Of a stretch of 29,838 nucleotides of DNA, positions 17,461 through 24,967 are shown in pieces. The number at the start of each line of letters is the position of its first letter. Within the stretch, counting starts at the first letter, position 1. The stretch is from an uncultured Bacteroidales bacterium (GTDB lineage Bacteria; Bacteroidota; Bacteroidia; Bacteroidales; Muribaculaceae). The DNA is taken from the NCBI GenBank assembly GCA_905210435.1, contig CAJLWO010000031.1, positions 1-29,838 on the forward strand, read 5' to 3'. The notes beneath the pieces were generated by a model. It had not been told where the DNA came from and searched no databases. It worked only from the letters and a program-made list of their open reading frames with translations. A program made the position numbers and the translations under genes.

Positions 17461-18345
17461 CTATCCGAGCTGCGAGAGCACGCGGCGTATCTGCTCGTAG
17501 GTGGTCAGACGGGTAGGTACAAGCGGGAGACGTAATTCATTCTCTATCATGCCCATCGCATGAAGCACGCATTTCACTCCTGCCGGATTGCCGTCGACGA
17601 AAAGCAGTTTGAACAGTTCGGTGAACCGGTGGTGTATCTGAAGCGCTTTCGTGTAGTCGCCTTCGCGGGCGAGTCGCACCATTTTTGAAAATTCCTTGGG
17701 AAATGCATTGCCGATTACCGAAATCACACCGACAGCACCGAGCGTAATCAACGGGAAGGTTATCCCGTCGTCGCCCGATATTACCATAAAGTCCTCAGGC
17801 TTGTTCTTGATTATCTCGTCCATCTGCGAGATATTGCCCGACGCTTCCTTCACACCGATGATATTCTCGAAATCACGCGCAAGACGGAGCGTAGTCTCAG
17901 CTGTCATGTTCACACCCGTGCGGCCGGGCACATTGTAAAGGATTACAGGCAGCGGCGAACGTTTTGCAATTTCTTCATAATGGCGGTAAATGCCCTCCTG
18001 CGACGGCTTGTTGTAATACGGCACCACCGACAGCACCGCGCTGAAATCTTTCAGATCGGTCGTCTCAAGCTCATGCGCCACAGCCATCGTATTGTTTCCA
18101 CCCACACCGAGCACCAGAGGCACACGTCCCGCCACGCGCTGCGCCACATATTCGCGCACCTGACGCTTCTCTTCAGCGTCGAGCGTCGGCGTTTCGGCCG
18201 TAGTTCCGAGCACCACGATATAGTCTATCGAATTTTTTATCTGATACTCCAGCAGGCGTCCGAGCGCCTCGAAGTCTATACTTTTGTCTTGTCGGAATGG
18301 TGTGACCAGTGCCACTCCCACCCCTGCGAGGTTAATGCGTGCCAT
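17461..18345 (-). CDS. dapA: 4-hydroxy-tetrahydrodipicolinate synthase
   Basis: Condenses pyruvate with aspartate semialdehyde in the lysine/diaminopimelate pathway; a cytoplasmic class I aldolase of the TIM-barrel NAL family. I start it at the ATG at 18345 (MARINLAGVG), giving 294 aa, the usual family length. The open frame extends a further 31 codons upstream, but that part covers the promoter and looks non-coding. Key residues are visible: Thr48-Thr49 in GTTAETPTL, Tyr137 and Arg142 in YNVPGRTG, and the Schiff-base Lys166 in GVKEASGN. asd, which makes its substrate, lies about 10 kb away at 28594-29613. It diverges from the thioredoxin genes and ends at its own terminator. Confidence 0.95.
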   Translation of the reverse strand: MARINLAGVGVALVTPFRQDKSIDFEALGRLLEYQIKNSIDYIVVLGTTAETPTLDAEEKRQVREYVAQRVAGRVPLVLGVGGNNTMAVAHELETTDLKDFSAVLSVVPYYNKPSQEGIYRHYEEIAKRSPLPVILYNVPGRTGVNMTAETTLRLARDFENIIGVKEASGNISQMDEIIKNKPEDFMVISGDDGITFPLITLGAVGVISVIGNAFPKEFSKMVRLAREGDYTKALQIHHRFTELFKLLFVDGNPAGVKCVLHAMGMIENELRLPLVPTRLTTYEQIRRVLSQLG

Positions 18346-18362
18346 ATTCTTATATCTGACTG

Positions 18363-18394
18363 CAAAGCTACGAAAAATCATGTTTTTTCGCAAT
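18363..18394 (-). promoter_or_regulatory. Bacteroidota-type promoter of dapA
   Basis: On the minus strand ATTG (18394-18391), a 20-nt spacer and TAGCTTTG (18370-18363) fit TTTG/TAnnTTTG with one mismatch in the -33 box. The start site would fall near 18356, only about 11 nt before the dapA ATG. This supports the shorter dapA start. Confidence 0.68.
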
Positions 18395-18476
18395 ACTCCG
18401 CTGATTTTATTTTCTTGAAAAACACTTTTCGGTGTCAATTTGTTATTATGGCAAACAATAAAACTGATATTTGACC

Positions 18477-18791
18477 ATGAATGATTTTTTTGAGATTATC
18501 AAAGGCACGAAACCCGTTTTGGTTGATTTCTTTGCCACATGGTGCGGCCCGTGCAAGATGCAGTCGCCCATTCTTGACCAGGTGAAAGAGAAAGTCGGCG
18601 ATGACGCCACCATCGTGAAAGTTGACATTGACCGCAACCGCGAACTCGCCATGAAATACCGCGTACAGTCAGTGCCGACACTGATTCTGTTCAAGGACGG
18701 CGAACCGGTATGGCGCACGGTAGGCGTACAGACCTACGACCTGCTGACAGCCAAAATCTATGAGCACATACCGACCAAAAGCGACGAATAG
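18477..18791 (+). CDS. thioredoxin with CGPC active site
   Basis: A single-domain thioredoxin (104 aa) with no signal peptide, so it should act as a general disulfide reductase in the cytoplasm. The active site WCGPC gives the redox Cys23 and Cys26. The cis-proline motif is SVPTLILF at about residues 67-74. The fold is complete from the first strand to the last helix. I choose the ATG at 18477; a TTG two codons earlier (18471) is in frame but less likely. It is the first gene of a plus-strand pair with a second thioredoxin 70 nt downstream, and it diverges from dapA. No clear plus-strand promoter was found; TCAATTTG at 18435 is the nearest to a -7 box. A named trxA assignment needs comparison with other copies in the genome. 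Confidence 0.92.
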   Translation: MNDFFEIIKGTKPVLVDFFATWCGPCKMQSPILDQVKEKVGDDATIVKVDIDRNRELAMKYRVQSVPTLILFKDGEPVWRTVGVQTYDLLTAKIYEHIPTKSDE

Positions 18792-18861
18792 TGACGAAAA
18801 GCGGCGCACGCGCCCTGCATCAGCATTACTTCAATTCAAGAATTAAAAACATATAAATCGT

Positions 18862-19170
18862 ATGGATACAGCAGAAAAACTTCAGGCAGCAATCTCCGGC
18901 GAGGCACGTCCGGTACTTGTGGAATTCTACGCCGACTGGTGCCCTCATTGCCAGCGCATGATGCCGATAGTCGACCAACTCAGACAGGAGGTCGGCGACA
19001 AAGCCGACATAATCCAGATCGACGGCGACAAGAACCCTGACCTAATGGAAAAATATCACGCACGCGTCTATCCCACCTGGATTCTTTTCAAGGACGGTCA
19101 GGAAGCATGGCGCGACAGCGGCGACAAACCGCTCAGCGAACTCAAAGACATGATTGACAGGTTTGTTTAA
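18862..19170 (+). CDS. thioredoxin-like protein with CPHC active site
   Basis: A second single-domain thioredoxin-fold protein (102 aa), without signal peptide. The active site is WCPHC (Cys27 and Cys30), the dipeptide found in oxidising DsbA proteins rather than the CGPC of classical thioredoxins. The residue before the cis-proline is Tyr (VYPTW) instead of the usual Val, Ile or Thr. The rest is ordinary thioredoxin: VEFYADWC at the active site, LFKDGQEAW before the last strands and a C-terminal helix. It follows the CGPC thioredoxin by 70 nt on the same strand and ends at a long hairpin. The CPHC motif predicts a higher redox potential than its neighbour; whether it works as a reductase, an isomerase or with a special partner cannot be told here. 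Confidence 0.9.
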   Translation: MDTAEKLQAAISGEARPVLVEFYADWCPHCQRMMPIVDQLRQEVGDKADIIQIDGDKNPDLMEKYHARVYPTWILFKDGQEAWRDSGDKPLSELKDMIDRFV

Positions 19171-19222
19171 AGATTGTCTAAATTTATATAATGCAGATTT
19201 TGATATAAATTTTAGACAATCT
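19171..19222 (+). terminator. long AT-rich hairpin after the thioredoxin pair
   Basis: AGATTGTCTAAA (19171-19182) pairs perfectly with TTTAGACAATCT (19211-19222). After one bulged T the pairing continues for 7 bp (19183-19189 with 19203-19209). It begins directly after the stop codon of the CPHC thioredoxin. No T-tract follows, so it may protect the 3' end or act as a weak terminator rather than a classical one. Confidence 0.55.
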
Positions 19223-19363
19223 CATAACCTATCTCTATAATCCCCACGTGTCAATGCGGCATTCATTATGAGTCATGCGCCGCCGACGGTGGCTATGTCA
19301 CAAAAGATACCGTAAAACGAATACTTTTATTAATCTGTACTTTTTGACACACACTCTGACAAT
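19223..19363. other. intergenic stretch, no gene recognised
   Basis: Between the two hairpins after the thioredoxin genes I see no credible coding frame. TACTTTTTG at 19338 comes close to a -7 box, but a transcript from it would consist of little more than the terminator hairpin. A small RNA here is possible but not supported. Confidence 0.3.
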
Positions 19364-19406
19364 TAAGGTTGGACCGCCCAACGGGCAATCCAACCTTATA
19401 CTTTTT
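19364..19406 (+). terminator. intrinsic terminator, plus strand
   Basis: A 10-bp stem (TAAGGTTGGA 19364-19373 with TCCAACCTTA 19389-19398) holds an inner GCCC/GGGC hairpin and is followed by TACTTTTT (19399-19406). Its polarity suits the thioredoxin transcript, although it is nearly 200 nt beyond the last stop codon. Confidence 0.75.
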
Positions 19407-19410
19407 ATTC

Positions 19411-19485
19411 GAGCACTCAGAGAACTCAGAGCACTCAGAGAACTCTGAGTTCTCTGAGCTCTCTGAGTACTCGGAGTGCTCCGAG
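19411..19485. repeat. 9-nt period CTCNGAG palindrome array / 34-nt inverted repeat
   Basis: Eight copies of the heptamer CTCNGAG start at 19416, 19425, 19434, 19443, 19452, 19461, 19470 and 19479, exactly 9 nt apart with two-base spacers. The central base runs A, A, A, T, T, T, G, C, so the array is also a large inverted repeat: 19411-19444 pairs with 19448-19481 at 30 of 34 positions around a 3-nt loop. It ends five bases from the stop codon of the minus-strand transporter gene, so the RNA would form one long hairpin at that 3' end. Confidence 0.88.
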
Positions 19486-19489
19486 CCGA

Positions 19490-21148
19490 CTACATGCAGA
19501 ACGCGAGCACCAGACCTTGCGCCGCAACCACGCGGAGGAACATCGTCAACGGATACACCGTCGAATATGCCACGGCGGGGGCGTCATTGCCGGTAGAGTT
19601 GTTGGCATAGGCAAGTGCAGGGGGGTCGGTACAGCCGCCCGAGAACAGACCCATGATGGTCAAGAAGTTTATCTTGTAAACTCCGCGGGCTATGAATCCG
19701 ACTATCACAAGCGGGATAAGCGTGATGATGAAGCCCCAGATTACCCACCACATACCGGTTTCGTTGAATACTTTCTCGACAAAATGGTCGCCGGCCGCAA
19801 TTCCCACCGACGCGAGGAAGAGGCAGATGCCGAGCTCGCGCAGCATCATGGATGCCGAGGTGGAGGTATAGGTGACAAGTTTGAATTTATATCCGAAACG
19901 GCTCAACAGGATTGCCACTACAAGCGGACCGCCTGCCAGACCGAGTTTCATACCCATGCCCACGTTGATGGAGCCGAGCAGTATACCGAATATTATACCT
20001 ACGAATATCGTGACGAGGTTAGGCTGGTTGAGACGCTTCATCGAGTTGCCGAGTTTGGTGGCGAGGCGCTCAATGTCGGCAAGCTGCCCGACCACAGTGA
20101 GGCGGTCGCCCATCTGAAGACGAAGCCCGGGCGATGCAAGCAGGTCGACGCCGGCACGGTTGACACGCGTTGCGTTCAGACGGTAGCCGTTGTGCAGGCG
20201 CAGTGTGCCGAGAGCCACACCGTTGTATTCGCTTTTGGTAATCAGAATGCGGCGCGATACGACTTCACTCGGAGTCACCGCATCCCAGTCCATTTCGATT
20301 TCGGTGCCGAGCACGGCTGCGAATTTAGGTAAATCCTGCGACGACATCACAAGCAGCAGCTTGTCGCCGTTGTGTATCTGTGTCTGCGAGGTAGGAATCA
20401 CAATCTTGCCGTCGGCGCCCATAAGACGCGATACAACGAAGTTGCAGGTTATCACATCGTGCAGTTTAAGCAGAGTCATGCCGTCAAGACGTTCGTTCTT
20501 GACCTCAAACGATGTTATATAAGGTTTGAGCTGCGATGCCTCCCTCTCTTTGTTGATGGCAGCAATCTCGTCGTCGACCTTGATGCGGAACACCCATTTG
20601 ATAATAAACATCGACAGGATGATACCGACTACGCCAAGAGGATAGGCGGCGGCATATCCGCGTGCCATCGTGTCGACAGCCTCGGGAGTGCCGACTGTCT
20701 GTTGAGCAGCAGCCAGACCCGGGGTATTGGTTACGGCTCCCGACATGACACCTACAAGCTGGTCCATCGTAGTGTTGTCATCCGTAAGATAATAGATTGC
20801 AAGCACTATCGCCACATTGAGCGCGACACCAAGCACCGCAAGCATGTTGAGCCTTATGCCCCCCTCCTTGAACGAGGAGAAAAACGCCGGCCCGACCTGA
20901 AGTCCGATTGCAAAGATAAACAGTATCAGTCCGAATTCTCTCAGGAATTTTATCACGTTGGCATCGGCGGTGTAACCGAACTGCCCTAATAAAATACCCA
21001 CAAACAATACGAAGGTGACACCCAGCGACACACCTCCGAACTTGATTTTGCCCAACAGAATACCGGCAGCTATGACAAACGAATACAATATTATCGTACT
21101 CGCCAAACTGACGCTTCCGGGCGACAATAATTCTTTAAAAACCTCCAT
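19490..21148 (-). CDS. AspT/YidE/YbjL-family membrane transporter
   Basis: A 552-aa inner-membrane protein of the aspartate:alanine exchanger family. The N-terminal half (about residues 1-190) has some five or six membrane helices, starting with VSLASTIILYSFVIAAGILLG. Two cytoplasmic TrkA-C (RCK_C) domains follow (about 205-285 and 290-375). A second half of membrane helices (about 380-552) repeats the duplication signature: LREFGLILFIFAIGLQVG in the first half and LRELGICLFLASVGIAAG in the second, plus FSGGCTDPPALAYANN near the end. The substrate is unknown for most members; an amino-acid or dicarboxylate antiporter is the usual guess. The gene has a well-formed promoter (21253-21285) and a leader of about 100 nt, and its 3' end abuts the CTCNGAG array. 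It diverges from the GH43 operon. Confidence 0.9.
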   Translation of the reverse strand: MEVFKELLSPGSVSLASTIILYSFVIAAGILLGKIKFGGVSLGVTFVLFVGILLGQFGYTADANVIKFLREFGLILFIFAIGLQVGPAFFSSFKEGGIRLNMLAVLGVALNVAIVLAIYYLTDDNTTMDQLVGVMSGAVTNTPGLAAAQQTVGTPEAVDTMARGYAAAYPLGVVGIILSMFIIKWVFRIKVDDEIAAINKEREASQLKPYITSFEVKNERLDGMTLLKLHDVITCNFVVSRLMGADGKIVIPTSQTQIHNGDKLLLVMSSQDLPKFAAVLGTEIEMDWDAVTPSEVVSRRILITKSEYNGVALGTLRLHNGYRLNATRVNRAGVDLLASPGLRLQMGDRLTVVGQLADIERLATKLGNSMKRLNQPNLVTIFVGIIFGILLGSINVGMGMKLGLAGGPLVVAILLSRFGYKFKLVTYTSTSASMMLRELGICLFLASVGIAAGDHFVEKVFNETGMWWVIWGFIITLIPLVIVGFIARGVYKINFLTIMGLFSGGCTDPPALAYANNSTGNDAPAVAYSTVYPLTMFLRVVAAQGLVLAFCM

Positions 21149-21190
21149 ACAAGTCTTTTATAGCAATTTTCACCTTATTAATCGCTTAAA

Positions 21191-21225
21191 ATGCAAAAAA
21201 TGCATACGCACCTGTATTTTTGCAT
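21191..21225 (-). promoter_or_regulatory. inverted repeat in the transporter leader
   Basis: ATGCAAAAA (21191-21199) and TTTTTGCAT (21217-21225) form a 9-bp inverted repeat with a 17-nt spacer, located between the predicted start site near 21246 and the transporter ATG. It could be an RNA hairpin or a protein-binding site. An extra TGCAT at 21201-21205 can compete for pairing. Confidence 0.4.
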
Positions 21226-21252
21226 ATTTATACGCTTATCGAAAAACAACTG

Positions 21253-21285
21253 CAAAGTTAAGCATTTTTCCATTATCCGTTCAAA
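21253..21285 (-). promoter_or_regulatory. Bacteroidota-type promoter of the AspT-like transporter
   Basis: On the minus strand TTTG (21285-21282), a 21-nt spacer and TAACTTTG (21260-21253) match the TTTG/TAnnTTTG consensus fully. The predicted leader is close to 100 nt. Confidence 0.75.
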
Positions 21286-21445
21286 ATTTTTACAGTAATT
21301 TTTTTCTTCATATCCGACAATCCGCTATTTCGGTATCGACATGGAAAGGTGATGTAATTTTCCTGTTTTTAGAAGTTTTGATGCAATTGCAATATTTTTT
21401 TGAATTATTGGTTGATTTGGGATTATTTTTTTATCGCATGCAATC

Positions 21446-21453
21446 TATTTTTG
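21446..21453 (+). promoter_or_regulatory. -7 promoter element of the GH43 operon
   Basis: TATTTTTG at 21446-21453 matches TAnnTTTG and lies 47 nt before the GH43 ATG. The nearest upstream TTTG (21416-21419) is 26 nt away, longer than the usual 19-21, so the -33 box may be weak or bypassed by an activator. The rest of 21286-21500 is AT-rich with T-runs and holds no gene. Confidence 0.5.
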
Positions 21454-21500
21454 CATTACCTGACATGAATTATCAATCTTTTTTCAAAAAATATACCATA

Positions 21501-23207
21501 ATGAAACACTATGCAATGATAACGTTGCTCGCGGCTGTCGCCGCAACGGCATCGGCTGCAGCCCCCGCGACATTCGCCAGAGTAGGCAACGCCCCTGAGT
21601 CGGAACAGGAATTTTTCCCCGGCACTCACCGTGCGCGTCCGGTGCTCGGCGCCTACACCAACGCCACGATGATGGGCGTTTTTGCCGGCGGACAGGACAT
21701 CGGCTCGTCAACCGACAATTTCACTCCCGCCGATACCCGCTGGGGCGACCTCGGCGACGGCACTTTCGCCAACCCGGTCATCGCAGCCGACTATTCCGAC
21801 CCCGAAGTCATACGTGTCGGCGACAAATACTATCTCACCTGCTCCGAATTCCACTTCATGGGCATTCCTATCCTCGTGTCTGACGACATGGTCAACTGGG
21901 AACTGCTCACTCAGGTATACACCTCAATGGAGGGATACGACAGCGTCAACCGTTACGGCGACGGCTCCTGGGCACCGTCGCTGCGCTATCACGACGGCCG
22001 CTTCTATCTCTATTTCTGCACTCCCAACGACGGTCTGTTCATGACCTCGGCCGCCGACGCCGCCGGTCCGTGGGAACCGCTGCATCAGGTGAAGAAGGTA
22101 AGCGGATGGGAAGACCCCTGCCCCGTATGGGATAACGAAGGCAACGCGTGGCTCGGACGCAGTCAGCTCGGCGGAGGCCCGATTATCATACACCGCATGA
22201 GTCCCGACGGCAAGACTCTTCTTGATGACGGCCGCGAGGTATACAACGGTCCTACCGCCGAAGGCACAAAACTTTTCATCAAGGACGGATATTTCTATCT
22301 CAGCATACCCGAAGGGGGCGTAGGCACGGGGTGGCAGACCGTAGGACGCGCGAAAGACATCTACGGTCCCTACGACATGCGCCGCGTGCTCGAACAGGGA
22401 GCCACACGCATCAACGGCCCGCATCAGGGCGCGCTGGTCGACACTCCCGAAGGCGAATGGTGGTTCTACCACTTCCAGAGCACAAGCCCGCTCGGCCGCG
22501 TGACACATCTGCAGCCGGTAAAATGGGTCGACGGCTATCCCGTCATCGGCGAGGACTATGACGGCAACGGCATCGGCGAACCGATGAAAATCGTAAAGAA
22601 ACCATCCATCGCCTCGTCGTCGAAACCGCACACCGTAGCTACGTCCGACAATTTCGACAACGGCTTGGGCAACCAGTGGCAGTTCAACCACAACCCCGAC
22701 ATGTCGCGCATTTCCGTCACCGACGGACAGCTTGCAATCCGTCCCGCCAAATCGGCATCCCTGCGCGAAGCGCCCAACATGCTGACACAGAAAATGATGG
22801 GCTATTCCGGTGAAGTAACCGTAAAACTCGACTGCTCCGGTCTCGCCCACGACGACCGTGCCGGACTGCTTTGCATCGGCAACAAGACGGTAGGCTTCGG
22901 CATCCGCAACACCTACGGTACCATGTTGATATGCACCGACATAAACGGCACACTCAAAGCCATCGCCCGCGGCGACAACAACGTATGGCTCCGCTTCACC
23001 TACGACACGACGAAATCGACCGTTCAGCCCTGGTACAGCCTCGACGGCGTGGAGTTCAAGAAAGCAGGCGACGCTTTCGAAATCGGCGAAGGCGACTGGA
23101 AAGGCGCGCGCTTCGGTCTCTTCGCATTCTCGAAATCGGGCGATGAAAACTCCGTCGCGCTGTTCGACGATTTCAAATATGTAACCGACCATATCTCCCA
23201 CAAATAA
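21501..23207 (+). CDS. secreted glycoside hydrolase family 43 protein (xylosidase/arabinofuranosidase-like)
   Basis: An exported glycosidase of 568 aa. I start it at the ATG at 21501 because a signal peptide follows at once (MKHYAMITLLAAVAATASAAA) and the earlier frame overlaps the divergent transporter. The five-bladed propeller catalytic domain covers about residues 85-365. Probable catalytic residues are Asp100 (DYSDPEV, base), Asp205 (WEDPCP, pKa modulator) and Glu254 (AEGTKLF, acid). A C-terminal beta-sandwich (about 380-565, DNFDNGLGNQWQ through ALFDDFKYV) matches the concanavalin-like domain common in GH43 xylosidases. Substrates are probably xylan- or arabinan-derived, but subfamily needs a search. 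It leads a three-gene unit; the next gene begins 13 nt later. No SusC/SusD genes are nearby. Confidence 0.9.
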   Translation: MKHYAMITLLAAVAATASAAAPATFARVGNAPESEQEFFPGTHRARPVLGAYTNATMMGVFAGGQDIGSSTDNFTPADTRWGDLGDGTFANPVIAADYSDPEVIRVGDKYYLTCSEFHFMGIPILVSDDMVNWELLTQVYTSMEGYDSVNRYGDGSWAPSLRYHDGRFYLYFCTPNDGLFMTSAADAAGPWEPLHQVKKVSGWEDPCPVWDNEGNAWLGRSQLGGGPIIIHRMSPDGKTLLDDGREVYNGPTAEGTKLFIKDGYFYLSIPEGGVGTGWQTVGRAKDIYGPYDMRRVLEQGATRINGPHQGALVDTPEGEWWFYHFQSTSPLGRVTHLQPVKWVDGYPVIGEDYDGNGIGEPMKIVKKPSIASSSKPHTVATSDNFDNGLGNQWQFNHNPDMSRISVTDGQLAIRPAKSASLREAPNMLTQKMMGYSGEVTVKLDCSGLAHDDRAGLLCIGNKTVGFGIRNTYGTMLICTDINGTLKAIARGDNNVWLRFTYDTTKSTVQPWYSLDGVEFKKAGDAFEIGEGDWKGARFGLFAFSKSGDENSVALFDDFKYVTDHISHK

Positions 23208-23220
23208 TATCGCCACGGCC

Positions 23221-24942
23221 ATGAAAAAACTGACATTACTCATCGCAGGTGTCGCCGCCGCACTTTCAGCCGGCGCCGAGGGATGGAACGAGATGGCCAT
23301 TCTCGCCCGTCCCGACGGTAACGGAGGTCTGAGCTACGACTACGACAATCTCATACAGCGCACGGCGTTCACCAACTCATTGTTTTTCGACTTCAACAAT
23401 GACGGCAACCTCGACCTGCTCATCATGGCGTCGGGAGCCGACTGGCGCACTCCGCGCGACACTAAGTTCCTCCTTCTCTACGAGAATCTCGGACCTGATA
23501 CCGACTATGCCATGCGCCGTGTGCCCGACTCCCGCACCGGGTTCATACAGGCTGCCGACGAAGCGTGGCTCAACCCCGTGACAGTCGGCGATGTCAACGG
23601 CGACGGCTACACCGACATCGTGACCATGACCTACCGCGGCGACCGCTGCATCGACCTCTACCTCAACAACGGAGGCGACGGCTCGTTCACGCATTCGGTC
23701 ATCGACAACAAAGCCATGACCAACGGAGCCGTGACACTCGGCGACATCGACGGCGACGGCAATCTCGACATTCTGGCCAACGGATGGAGCGCCGACTCCA
23801 ACGTAAAAGGGATGGCGATATACATCGGCCATGGCGACGGCTCTTTCACCAAGACCGCTCCCTCTCCGCTGTGGGGCACATTCGAAGGGCACTCCACCCT
23901 CGCCGACATTAACGGCGACGGCACGCTCGACATCATCATGACAGGCCACGGCGACAACTGGTCGCGCCACGCCAAGATATTCATCAACACTCCCGGCGCC
24001 GACGGCAGGCCGCAGTTTGAGCTTGTCGACTCCGACAAGAGCGGACTCACACCCCTCAACCTCGGCGACGTGCTTGCCGCCGACTTCAATGCCGACGGCC
24101 TCACCGACCTCGCGCTGTGCGGCAACGACGGCAACGCCACCGGCGTACGCATGTTCTATCAGAACCCCGACGGCACAATCACCCTCGACACCACTCGCCC
24201 GATAGTATCTGTCAACACTGACGGCGGCATCAACATGGCCGACTGGGACGCCGACGGCAACATGGACATCATCGTAGGCGGCTACATCGGCACCGATGCT
24301 CCGCAGGGGTGCTACTCGACTCCGCTCCGCATCTACCGCAACACTTCCGACGCCAACCGCCGACCCGACGCTCCCGCCACCGTGACCGCCCGTCAGACCG
24401 GCAACTTCATTGAAATCACATGGAGCGACGGCAGCGACGACGTGACACCCGTGCAGGCTCTCCGCTACAACATATTCGTGCGCAACGATGCCACGGGCAA
24501 GACTTTCTGCATCATTCCCGCCGACATCAGCAACGGCAACCTGAAAGTCGGCACCGACCTTGCCACGACCGTAAGCGGCATGCGTAAATCATTCCGTATC
24601 CGCCCGTTCGGCGACGGCACATACACCGTCGGCGTGCAGACTCTCGACCAGTCGTTTGCCCCGAGCGCTTTCACCACTGCGTCACTCGACATCGCGGGCG
24701 TCAGTAATGTCAGTAATGACAACGACGAAGCCTGCATCATCATCGACGGACTTACCGTAACCGTCACCTCCACCGCCGAAAGTGACAGTGACATATTCAT
24801 ATATCGTCCCGACGGAAGCCGCTGGGCCGTAACATGCACCGGGCTGCCCGTCACCCTGCCGGCTCCGGGCATATACATCGTAGCTCCGGCCGACAGCAAT
24901 CACGCGATGCTTACACCCCGTAAAATTGTCCTGCGCAGATAG
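23221..24942 (+). CDS. secreted FG-GAP/VCBS-repeat protein with probable type IX sorting tail
   Basis: A secreted 573-aa protein with a signal peptide (about residues 1-19). Six calcium-binding loops of the D-x-[ND]-x-DG type recur at about residues 57, 124, 175, 229, 288 and 341 (for example DVNGDGYTD, DIDGDGNLD, DINGDGTLD), forming an FG-GAP beta-propeller over 50-375. A fibronectin-like segment follows (about 382-490). The last 70 or so residues, ending in GIYIVAPADSNHAMLTPRKI plus VLRR, resemble the type A sorting domain of the type IX secretion system, which would place the protein on or outside the outer membrane; this is inference. It is encoded 13 nt after the GH43 gene and 25 nt before an acyltransferase gene. 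It may bind glycans or proteins; it shows no catalytic motif that I recognise. Confidence 0.85.
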   Translation: MKKLTLLIAGVAAALSAGAEGWNEMAILARPDGNGGLSYDYDNLIQRTAFTNSLFFDFNNDGNLDLLIMASGADWRTPRDTKFLLLYENLGPDTDYAMRRVPDSRTGFIQAADEAWLNPVTVGDVNGDGYTDIVTMTYRGDRCIDLYLNNGGDGSFTHSVIDNKAMTNGAVTLGDIDGDGNLDILANGWSADSNVKGMAIYIGHGDGSFTKTAPSPLWGTFEGHSTLADINGDGTLDIIMTGHGDNWSRHAKIFINTPGADGRPQFELVDSDKSGLTPLNLGDVLAADFNADGLTDLALCGNDGNATGVRMFYQNPDGTITLDTTRPIVSVNTDGGINMADWDADGNMDIIVGGYIGTDAPQGCYSTPLRIYRNTSDANRRPDAPATVTARQTGNFIEITWSDGSDDVTPVQALRYNIFVRNDATGKTFCIIPADISNGNLKVGTDLATTVSGMRKSFRIRPFGDGTYTVGVQTLDQSFAPSAFTTASLDIAGVSNVSNDNDEACIIIDGLTVTVTSTAESDSDIFIYRPDGSRWAVTCTGLPVTLPAPGIYIVAPADSNHAMLTPRKIVLRR

Positions 24943-24967
24943 CGGCAGGATTTAATTATACACAACA

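Noticed and set aside
18346..18438. 31-codon N-terminal extension of dapA
   Set aside because: It covers a promoter matching the Bacteroidota consensus. DapA proteins start near MARIN-like sequence, and 294 aa is the normal length.
19338..19406. Small RNA gene between a near -7 box and a terminator
   Set aside because: TACTTTTTG has one base too many between TA and TTTG, no -33 box is seen, and the transcript would be only a terminator hairpin.
19369..19596. Open frame with a Ser-Glu-x repeat peptide
   Set aside because: The repeat peptide arises because the CTCNGAG array has a 9-nt period, a multiple of three. The frame then runs antisense into the transporter gene.
21015..21500. 162-codon upstream extension of the GH43 frame
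   Set aside because: It overlaps the divergent transporter and its promoter. A signal peptide begins exactly at the ATG at 21501.
21924..23300. 458-aa open frame on the minus strand opposite the GH43 gene
   Set aside because: It overlaps the GH43 catalytic and C-terminal domains, whose motifs are clear. The antisense product is Val/Ala/Phe-rich with no recognisable fold.
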